Below are positions 56,036 through 64,000 of a stretch of DNA of 64,000 bases, in pieces. Every line of letters begins with the position of its first letter. Positions within the stretch are counted from its first letter, which is position 1. Source of the stretch: Anthoceros angustus (Eukaryota > Streptophyta > Anthocerotopsida > Anthocerotales > Anthocerotaceae); the NCBI GenBank assembly GCA_010909165.1, contig MU008165.1, forward strand, positions 2,046,001 through 2,110,000, in the 5' to 3' direction. The notes beneath the pieces are model-generated. The model worked only from the letters and a program-made list of their open reading frames with translations. It was not told where the DNA came from and searched no databases. Made by a program: the position numbers and the translations under genes.

Positions 56036-56640
56036 TTTGGGAGCGCTCTTATCAATGTGCTTTGGTGAGGTGAATCGTGTCATCCTCATCCAAGCACATT
56101 CAAGCGTAGTGGCGGTTTAGGCGGCTCATGTATCGTGTATGATTTGGAGCTTTTGATCCTACATTGGCCATGTTATCGAGGCTTGGCTGGTTGGATGGTG
56201 TCGTTTGAGGTTTACTTCGTTATGAGTCTCAAGCTTTGAGTGGATTGGGAGTTCGGAGGTAGTCGGTGTTTAGGTTCGTGTGTAGGTGTTCTTATTCAAC
56301 ATTGTCCACTTGTCTGCTGGAGGTCAGATTCGGTCTCGATGTGAAGGTCTCTTTGGAGGGCTTTGTCCTATTTTGGTGTATATTTTCAACAAAACCAGAA
56401 TTGTTTTGAAAAACCCATAAATATTCATGTAAATTTAATCAGAAAAATGACTTATCTATACAAAAATAGAAGATAGTTATATGATAATTATTAAATAAAT
56501 AACTAAAATAATCAAATTAATTCAAATGATTATTTAATACTTTCTTCTCAATATAAATGAGATGATCTAAATCATCTAGGTGTACTCGTTGGATAGGGTG
56601 GCTCCATCTACAATAGGTGTACTCACTAGATGGGATGGCC

Positions 56641-57160
56641 CTATCCACCATAGGATAGTGCCAAAGCTACTTGATCCGGATGCCTCTGTTCATATAGCAA
56701 GACACCATTGCAATTCAACATACAAGAAAAGCCTTTCATCTTCGTCGTTACTTTGGATTGCATTTTCTCCATCTTGTCGGAAGATTTGTTCAATCCATAC
56801 GACATTATATCCATCTCTACTCTCCCACTCACAATATCTCTTATCATTTGAATGTCCTCTTGGATGGAAATGAGGTCATTCGAAATTGATGTGGAAGGTG
56901 ACTTTCGTCTTGAGATGGTAAACCTTTTTCGTAATCTCTTCTCTAAAGTGTATTTCACGTCTACATAATGGGCATGTCGCACCCGCATATGTAACCATGG
57001 ATCTAAACATTTTTATGATACAAATGAGCACATATATTTATTTTAGTAATCTCGCCCACCTCAAGACTATCAAGGCAAAGACAAGTCACTTCAATCATCG
57101 GCTTCTTCATTTTGATAAACATTTGTAGATACATTGTAAATTGAAGACGTGTTCATGATT
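56641..57160 (-). pseudogene. RING A, U8 copy
   Basis: A 115-codon minus frame (56988-56641) is open through SRRKSPSTSISNDLIS and DIQMIRDIVSG, then shifts after MSYG. Confidence 0.55.
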
Positions 57161-57689
57161 TCTAACATAATATTCTGAGATGTTATGTAGGCTAGTATAA
57201 CCGTAATGCACGAAGAATAGTAAATGTTATGAGAAAAACCTCTTCAAAAGGTTATGAAAAATACCCTCTTTTCTAAAGTATGTGAAAGAAGCATATACCT
57301 TGCATATATAGGCCATCATTTTGATAATGACCTTGGATTTTGTACATCTAAACTTTGACCTACTTTTGTTTATTTTAGGCTGTCATTTTCTATTTTGTCC
57401 TTGGATTTCGATCATGTTTGGTTTTATTTTGTACTTGATTTGGCCCATGTGTCATTTTTATTTTGTCCTTGGATTTCGCCCATGTGAACTCTTTCAAGAT
57501 ATGTTTGAAGAACACGTACATCTCACATAGAGATTTAAAGGCGGATATTCTTTTGAAAAGCATATTGTTAAAAAAATTGAATGATTTTTGTGGAAAAGAA
57601 AACAACGATAATCCTAAATCCTAACAAAACTACAACTAATGTTGTGCATGACAACTACGATTGCATAGCCAAGGATGCTAATACATGGG

Positions 57690-58073
57690 AATAACAAGGC
57701 CATGAGGCGGGGCATGAGGTTAGGTGAAAAACCAGGGTAAACTGTGGTCTTGAGATGATAAACCACTATTTGTATTCTCTTCTCTAAAGTATACTTCACG
57801 TCTACATAGTGGGCATGTCGTCACGCCACACACATATGCAACCATGGATCAAACATTTTTGTGATACAAATGAGCACATATGTTTATTTTAGTAATCTCT
57901 TGGCCCACCTCAAGTTTATCAAGGCAAGCGCACAGTCACTTCAATCATCGGCTTCTTCATTTTGATAAACATATGTAGATCCTCTCTCTACTCTCTCAAT
58001 AGAGTTTCTCATTAAGTAAGTTAAGTCGTTATAGTCGCTATGAAAATCGTTATGTCTATTCGCACGGATACTA
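57690..58073 (-). pseudogene. RING B, U8 copy
   Basis: Full layout; the CxxC word is 'ggcaagcgcacagtcacttc'. Confidence 0.55.
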
Positions 58074-58153
58074 AATATTCATCTCCTTATTTTATATTTT
58101 ATTATATTTTTAATAATAAACTAATTTAAACATCATATAATTAGATTATAATA

Positions 58154-58378
58154 ATAAAATCTTCATGATGATGAGATAAACACGGATGAGCTTCTTACAA
58201 TGCACAAGACTAGATGAAAATCCTCAATGAAATGCGGAATGAAATGATTGCAACAATAAATGGGATTGACATTATTTACGAAATAAAATCTGTGAGGAAT
58301 GTGATTCTCACACACATAAGCGAGCATTTTCCGCTTTATAAATGATGTGGTTAGTGATGATGAGACGAGGCATGGATG
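58154..58378 (+). pseudogene. RING C tail exon, U8 copy
   Basis: As U1, with 'aaaatctgtgaggaatg' and 'cgctttataaatg' variants. Confidence 0.45.
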
Positions 58379-58616
58379 AGTGTGGGTCCCTTTTCTACTA
58401 AGGTGGGTGATTCTAAATCTTTACCTAGCTCTTTGTCTATTTGGCTTAAGAAATGGTGGCATTTCTTCCTCACACACATAATCGAGCATTTTCCGCATAA
58501 ATGATGTGGTTAGTGATGATGAGACGAGGCATGGATGAGTGTGGGTCCCTTTTCTACTAAGGTGGGTGATTCTAAATCTTTACCTAGCTCTTTGTCTATT
58601 ACGGATACTAAATATT

Positions 58617-58785
58617 CTTATATGGGTAAATGCCGTAAATTAGAATCGTAGGTAGAGCAATTACAAGCATTAACCCGATTCGGTTACCTCCAAGAGTTCT
58701 TGGCATGAGCGAGGCCAGGGACCTATATGTACGAGAAACAAGAATGAAAGCGGCCATTCTAGACTCATCGGCCCAACTCCTCGCT
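58617..58785 (+). repeat. Gypsy 5' LTR-like fragment
   Basis: Shares 'atatgggtaaatgcc', 'ggttacctccaagagttctt', 'ggcatgagc' and 'gtacgagaaacaagaatgaa' with 63795-63955, in the same orientation. It is flanked on both sides by array words. Confidence 0.65.
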
Positions 58786-58966
58786 ATGAAAATCGTTATG
58801 TCTATTATAGTCCACTTGATTGAATTTTCCTATAATAGGACTTGGTTCTTAACAACTTGTACTATAGTGTGCCTCAGCTATTCGCACCAAGGGTATCCAC
58901 TCCTCTAGACACCCCATCTAAGTATCGATCACATCTCACCACAAGAGGTGGAGGCGGATCTCTCCA

Positions 58967-59150
58967 GTGACTGAGAGGGCGAAGACTGCTTTGGATGGAA
59001 TTAATTCTGACAGTGCGCCCGGAGAGGTAGGCGGACCTGCCCGTCCGGTCGCGGCGGCCAAAGTGCGTACTCTTGGACTAGTCCCTGCGGAGGATACGGA
59101 GACACAAGTCGGGAGAAGGCATGGCACTTGGCGACAATCACGGGCGGCGG
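58967..59150 (+). pseudogene. Possible gag N-terminal fragment
   Basis: Plus frame MTERAKTALDGINSDSAPGE, then VGGPARPVAAAKVRTLGLVP, then DTETQVGRRHGTW. It joins array sequence at 'ggtgatggggaaaaattgaa'. Position between the LTR fragment and gag suggests a gag N-terminus, but the family is unproven. Confidence 0.35.
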
Positions 59151-59400
59151 TGATGGGGAAAAATTGAATGATTTTTGTGATACAAATGAGCACATATGTA
59201 GATCCTCTCTATCTCTACTCTCTCAATAGAGTTTCTCATTAAGTAAGTTAAGTCGTTATAGTCGCTATGAAAATCGTTATGTCTATTCGCACCAAGGGTA
59301 TCCACTCCTCTAGACACCCCATCTAAGTATCGATCAAGCACAAGATGCTTAGTAACCACGTTCTTATAAATGATGTGGTTAGTGATGATGAGATAAACAC

Positions 59401-60440
59401 GGATGCTATGGAGGTATTTGAACGGGAAGTCATGGCAGAAGAAGGCGGTGGGCCGGTGAGTGGCGTGCTCAAGCCTTGGAGCGATCGCTGCCCGGTGATC
59501 CACGAGTCCACCTTGATGATCCCCAACATTAGCGTCGGCGGTCAGCCCTGCCATGCGCTGCACAAGCCACGGACAAAGTCGGCGCGGTGGGAAGGCGTCG
59601 AATGGGACCCGGCAAGGGACTCGGTCGGAGGAACCTTAGGAAGTTGGTAGTCGAGCTCTTACAGCGAAGGTGATAACCAAGACATCAAACCTTTGGTGAG
59701 GGCGCAACTCCTCGCTATGAGCAGGAGGCACGGAAGGGCAAAGGCGTACGAGGCGAATTGAGTCAGGGGGACGCTCTTCAAACCCGTGCAGTTGGACAAA
59801 GAATTACGGTAAGATCGAGCGACTACATTCAGCGGCAATGAAAAGGATGCACAAAGCATACACGATTGGTTGGACAAGCTCGACAAACACAGCAGCGACG
59901 GAGAAGGGCGATCTTAAAAAATCGATTTTGTGTTATGTCCTTGGAGGCTATGCCTACAGTGGTGGAGGCAAGAGAGGCAGTGGAGATTGGAATGGAAGCG
60001 ATCTCACGTTTGGCAATCTTCTTGGAGAGCTTGTCAGATGAAAAGGAGCTTTATCACCGATTGGAAGATACAACAACTGGAGCGATTCAAGACTATTGCG
60101 ATAAATTTCTTCAACTCACCTTGGACATGCCCGGCAGGCGAAGAAGCGAAGATCGAGCGGTTCATCGTGACGAAGAATGATCTCGGTGGCGTGACAAAGC
60201 GGATCAAACACCAGGGCGTGCATGAGAAATCAACTACGGTAGCAATAAATACAAGCATCTCAACACGGCGGGAGGCGTCGAGGAGATGGGGTCGGTGGGA
60301 TCTGGCGAAGCCGTCAAAGATTCTCGAAGAGGAGAAAAATACCATGAGAAACACTTGTGTTTCACAGCATACTCTGGAACCACGGATCCGGGCTTGCCCA
60401 CATAGGAAGGAGTTCATCGCTGGCTTAAGGAAGCGGTAAG
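59401..60440 (+). pseudogene. Ty3/Gypsy gag, broken
   Basis: Pieces in order: MEVFEREVMAEEGG (59409), VQLDKELR (59790), FSGNEKDAQSIHDWLDKLDK (about 59828-59890), a region matching the capsid-type retrotransposon gag (LYHRLED, IQDYCDKFLQLTLDMPGR, about 60050-60140), then RGVHEKSTTVAINTSIS-like sequence (about 60215). At least five frame changes. No CCHC zinc knuckle found. The protein would package element RNA. Confidence 0.65.
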
Positions 60441-60479
60441 TCTACTCGTACCTCTGGACGGACTTATGTCAGTGGTCAC

Positions 60480-60900
60480 TCGATCACCATAGAAGGTGGT
60501 GACCATAGCAGCTCACGATGTCTCGAGATTGTGCCATGTGTAACAAAACTGAGGGTACATGTAAAGGATCATGTGCCAATCAAGTTGTTAGTGAGGCGAT
60601 GGAGAAAGCCACTAGTTTGCTGAACTAGTGCTAGTCACCACTATGTCTCATTAGTGCGAGGGTTAGTCATACGGGACACGGACATCCTGTATGACCACGG
60701 ATGGGCGAGACAGAAAGCTGTACATGCGAGAGTTGCCTTCCCGGTGGTTACGGAGGTCACATTCAGTGATGCCAACCACATGCCATGACATGATCATTGG
60801 CAAACCAGCTAAACACTCCAATGGGTTGGAGATGGTGTCAAATAATGAGTTCGATCAAGTAGCGACATGATGAAAGGGAAATCGTCCCGAAAACACTTGT
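60480..60900 (+). pseudogene. Ty3/Gypsy aspartic protease region, broken
   Basis: Contains SASHHYVSLVRGL (about 60625, where L(D/S)SGAS would be expected), then VVTEVTFSDANHMPCHDMII (about 60745-60803) and GKPA, matching the flap and 'DMIIG' end of retroelement proteases. The catalytic DSG context is degraded (LVLVTT/SAS). Confidence 0.5.
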
Positions 60901-60999
60901 TCTTGTATCTCTTAAAAGCTTCGCCGACAGTTCTGTGTGTAACGTCTCAAAAGGTTCTCCCTTTAGAAGGAAGTAGTCACGCGTCTGCTTAAGCAGAAG

Positions 61000-62060
61000 A
61001 TGGCGGAGATGAAGGACTGTGGCAGTATGAGGACGTTTTGCAATCTCAGGCCCACCCGGAGGCTATCGACCCAGGCACAATTAGTACACATCTGGCCTTG
61101 AGCATACCACCTTCATTTTTCTGCATTTGATATTGAAGATCAAGCGTCGGGTTGGCCAATTCTTCTGACAAGGGTTCATCCGATTGGTCTATGCTCCGTG
61201 TTGTTGGTGGGAAAACGGATGGAGGTGGCGTCTATGTATAAACTAAAGGTTTTGAAAAGCGAGCCCTTTTTAAGCGTGTACGGATGTCATAGGCGAAATA
61301 TTAGACCAGTAGGGCCGGATATTTTACCAAGGTGGATCTGCCTGTCCATCAGTTTCGAAGGATGAATATAAAGCTGCGTTAGCGAGACATGGAGTTCATC
61401 GTGATGCCCGGCCTCACAAATGCACCGACCACCTTTGTCGATGCGAAATCCTAGCCTCCTTGGTAGTGGCGTCGAGGTTTCCTCGGCGACATCTAATATC
61501 TGCGTCGATCTGCGGACCATTGTGAGTTAGTAGGAAGGTGTTTGATCTCCTCGCAAACAAATTGCAAAGCGACAAATGTGTATTTATGAAGGAGGAATGT
61601 GAATACCTAGGCCATCGATCGATGCGAGATGGTATCGAGTGGACACGAGAAAAATCAAAGCGATATCGGTGGAAGGCGCGGGATATCACCGTTGCGTGGG
61701 TTCACAGGCATCTCGCTTCTAGGAGGTTCGCCGGGGATTCAGCAGATTGCTGTCCCATTGTGAGGCGCTCATGCATGCGAGCTTGTTAGGACCTACGGAT
61801 CGAGGCTTTTCCCTCGAGGAGGCTCTAAATCATGTCCCTAGCGTTGGCCAATCCAAAGTATTACCTTGCACACCGATGCTTGGACTTCGCCATGGGGCGG
61901 TACTCTCCCGGAGGCAAGGTCATTGCCTGAGTCACGGGGCTGCAGGTGATTGAACTCGCCGTACATGACAAAGAGATGTTGGCCATAGTGCAGAACTTGG
62001 CGTCATTACACCTTGGTCAGTTCACATACCGACCATCATTCATTGACACTTTTGATCAAC
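61000..62060 (+). pseudogene. Ty3/Gypsy reverse transcriptase and RNase H, broken
   Basis: RT: YFTKVDLPVHQFRRMNIK (about 61320), EFIVMPGLTNAPTTF (about 61391), and KLQSDKCVFMKEECEYLGH (about 61562-61616). The YLDD box expected near 61490 is not readable (FLGDI, stop, YLR). RNase H: GAVLSRRQGH (about 61900), then VIELAVHDKEMLAIVQNL (about 61945-61998) and LGQFTYRPSFIDT (about 62012). The element copies RNA to DNA; this copy could not. Confidence 0.75.
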
Positions 62061-62269
62061 CCTTTGAGCGCTAGGCGGCCGTTGGTGGTGAGTATTTGAG
62101 ACTTCAATTTGAAATCGGATATGTCAGGACCACTAATGTAGTGGCGATGCCTGAGCCGCGGGCTGCACCCTCAGGCTCAACACCATCGACTTGGTGAGAG
62201 AGGCCCTTCAGCGAGACCAACATTATGGACAATTTATCAGCGGTGATATGGATGCGATCAGTACCTACC

Positions 62270-63125
62270 CCACTCATGCGAGAATACACATTGAAGATGC
62301 GTGCTTGTATAGAAAGGTCGTTATACGAACAACTAGCGAGATGTGAAGAGGTCCATTCTTCATGATCTCCACGGACCCCATCTCGGGCCATCTTGGAGTC
62401 GATAAAACATATGCTAGAGTAAAGGAGCATTTTCTTTGGGCGGCTGGTGATGCCATTAATTGGTGCGTTCGCACCTCTTGCCGACAAGCTAAGGCGAAAT
62501 CGGAAGCAGGGATGCACTTCCTCTGCAGATCCCCACTGGCGATTCAGTCCATCTCCATGGACTTTATCACACTGCCTCGTCTGGGGTAGTGGGCAGATGC
62601 AGGTGGTCATGGACCCTTTGTCAAAACTTGATCCCTACCACCAATGTTACGGCGAAACTAGCTCGGCTCTTCATCAGAAATTTTAGGCTTCATGGAGCTC
62701 GGACGATGTCGTGTCCAGCGAGATCTGAAGTTTACCTCGAGCCGGAAGACCTTCACGAGGCAGAGAATCCAAGCACCTCTCGTCCTCATGTCACCGGTCG
62801 GACGGCGAGCGGAAAAACTGTCGGTGCTTGAAGACATGCTGACACTTCCTCCACGACAAGCAAGGCGTGGAAACCTTGTTACCTCTCTTGGAATACGCCT
62901 ACAACTCTTCCCATGCGACCACGGTAGCTCCTTCAAGCTCCTACGGCGCGTGCCCCCTCATGGCCCTATGGCCCTCGGCACAACAGGATGGCGGGCCGCG
63001 GGCAGCTGACGTGTTCAATCAGCAAGCGCAGCAAGCTCACGGCGGCTCGAATCGTCTGGCCGGTCGGCTAACCGCAGCGACATGAGCTACGGTCGAGGCG
63101 AGATGGTGTGGCTCGGATGAAACCA
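62270..63125 (+). pseudogene. Ty3/Gypsy integrase, broken
   Basis: H2C2 region GHLGVDKTYARVKEHFLW with DAINWCVRTSCRQAKAKS (about 62388-62505). The core starts PLAIQSISMDFITLPRLG (first Asp, about 62560) and continues AKLARLFIRNFRLHGA (about 62655), LKFTSS (about 62730, near the second Asp) and WETLLPLLEYAYNSSHATT-like sequence (about 62870-62920). It ends in YDVGDMVWL-like 'gcgagatggtgtggct' (63099). Different family and opposite strand from the integrase at 21099-22141. Confidence 0.75.
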
Positions 63126-63794
63126 CATCGATACCCCTCCACAGTTCGTGACACAAACTTAGCTACCGATTTGCGGACCATTAGGATCTGCCAGTGAACC
63201 GGTGGCGTTCATTCGAGCTCCCCGTACGCATATGTAAGACATTCCATGTCTCCATCGCAAACCCGTCGTCGACCACCGCGCCGGCGAGACCACGGGGGCC
63301 CGGGTTGTCGGCAAACGGCCCTCGTGCGTTGTTCCTAAAATGTTGCCCGCGGACAGCGCGAGATGTTGCTTCGACAACGCATCAAACCTCGACCCCTCCC
63401 TCCCAACCAGCACACCAACAAAGCGGCGAGGAGACCTCCATCCGGGGAACTGGCCGGATCATCCAGGCCGCCAGCGCCCGGCTCCGTCATCGCACCATCA
63501 AATTATACGGTGGTGGCGAGCAAGCGAGCTTGCATCACGGGAAGCGGCGGTGGTGTCATGATTTCCTCGACTCCGGCTTACCCTTGATGGTCGGGAGGAC
63601 GAGACCACGCCTAGTGGGGAGAATGTCGCGGACTCACTCGCCGGATAGGGTACCACAAACACGTCTCGCTATGGGCGCGGTGCTAGCAACCTAACGGACG
63701 GAAATAGTAGCGCCCGCGAATAGTATGATGGCGGACTTACTAGGTAGAAGCAGTAAAACCAGACTAACCACGTTATCGTGGTGGGAAATATTGA
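63126..63794 (+). other. 3' part of Gypsy element, no clear domain
   Basis: KLATDLRTI and FHVSIANP (about 63238) match the end of retroelement pol (the 'FHVSLLKP' motif). Beyond that, GC-rich frames without motifs. 'gtagaagc(a/g)gtaaaac' occurs at 63745 and 63833. A chromodomain could not be shown. Confidence 0.4.
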
Positions 63795-63960
63795 TTAATA
63801 TGGGTAAATGCCCGTGAAATTAGAATCGTGGGTAGAAGCGGTAAAACGTAACGATTGGTTACCTCCAAGAGTTCTTGGCATGAGCAGGCAGGCGGGACCT
63901 ATATGTACGAGAAACAAGAATGAAAGCGGCCGTTCCTAGACTCCATTGCTCACCGGACCC
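63795..63960 (+). repeat. Gypsy 3' LTR-like fragment
   Basis: Matches 58617-58785: same order and orientation, with indels. An element span of about 5.3 kb between the two is typical for Ty3/Gypsy. Confidence 0.65.
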
Positions 63961-63975
63961 AGCTTGAGGATTGTT

Positions 63976-64000
63976 GCAGCATGGATGAGTGTGGGTCCCT
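63976..64000. repeat. Array sequence resumes
   Basis: 'gcatggatgagtgtgggtcc' is the word found in every unit just after the RING C tail (for example, 27625). The array therefore probably continues past the window, joined to the element at 'gcatggatgag'. Confidence 0.8.

Larger units (their letters stand above)
54773..58440. repeat. Array unit U8 (3.67 kb, right end replaced)
   Basis: Regular order up to 'cctagctctttgtctatt' at 58440, where it jumps to 'tggcttaagaaatgg' and the scrambled zone begins. Confidence 0.95.
58440..59400. other. Scrambled junction zone of array words and retroelement words
   Basis: Short pieces of the unit appear in the wrong order, alternating with Gypsy pieces. 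Joins include 'ttgtctatt' (58440), 'ctcacacac' (58472), 'gtctatt' to 'acggatactaaatattc' (58600), 'ctcgctatga' to 'aaaatcg' (58786), 'gggaaaaattgaa' to 'tgatttttgtg' (59165), 'tgatacaaatgagcacatat' to 'gtagatcc' (59198), 'tattcgcacc' (59284) and 'gatgatgag' (59385). Each join rests on a few bases common to both sides. Confidence 0.8.

Noticed and set aside
58440-64000. Bacterial contamination, because of GC-rich, ORF-poor sequence
   Set aside because: Clear Ty3/Gypsy gag, RT and integrase motifs and array words on both sides show it belongs to the same eukaryotic locus.
1-64000. tRNA or rRNA genes
   Set aside because: No cloverleaf, A/B box pair or rRNA core word recognised by eye; a covariance-model scan would be decisive.

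Overview
The window looks like nuclear, transposon-rich DNA from a plant, or at least a streptophyte. It holds an L1-type LINE, Ty3/Gypsy polyproteins, a coiled-coil/RING fragment of the kind plant kinesins carry, and RING-H2 genes with an AT-rich intron-like stretch. I see no bacterial operon, tRNA, rRNA or CRISPR array. I cannot name the species. Almost every reading frame is broken by short indels, and many of these look like sequencing or assembly error rather than true decay.

Layout. 1-2.5 kb: GC-rich direct repeats, an AT-rich hairpin-bearing stretch and a 10-bp minisatellite. 2.5-12.45 kb: an L1-type LINE. Its ORF1 (coiled coil plus RRM-like region) and ORF2 overlap in an ATGA. ORF2 is split at the RT domain by a 6.56-kb insert with TGTGG...CCACA ends and a TTCGC target duplication. 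A second LTR-like insertion begins at 12450, just after the YADD motif; the LINE 3' end is not in the window. 12.45-21.05 kb: nested tandem duplications of GC-rich, mostly minus-strand retroelement remnants. 21.05-22.14 kb: a minus-strand Ty3/Gypsy integrase end with a polypurine tract and LTR start.

22.14-58.44 kb is the most unusual part. After a coiled-coil/RING fragment comes a tandem array of about eight units of roughly 4 kb (23968-58440). Each full unit carries two related minus-strand RING-H2 genes or pseudogenes (A and B), the plus-strand tail of a third RING gene (C), an unrecognised WDEED-motif frame and a 64-bp minisatellite. At the left edge, a 1.16-kb inverted segment holds the fullest copy of RING C. 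Flipping it would place RING C directly in front of the first unit, so this end may show the founder arrangement.

58.44-64.0 kb: a degenerate plus-strand Ty3/Gypsy element (gag, protease, RT, RNase H, integrase) with LTR-like words at both ends sits in the array. Its 5' side is a scramble of short array words joined at small overlaps, and array sequence resumes in the last 25 bases.

Two technical signals run through the array. Copies are nearly identical except at fixed spots rich in CG and CAG/CTG, where short strings differ or drop out. Rearranged junctions nearly all sit on 4-12 bp words shared by the two parents. Both should be resolved before the broken genes are called pseudogenes.
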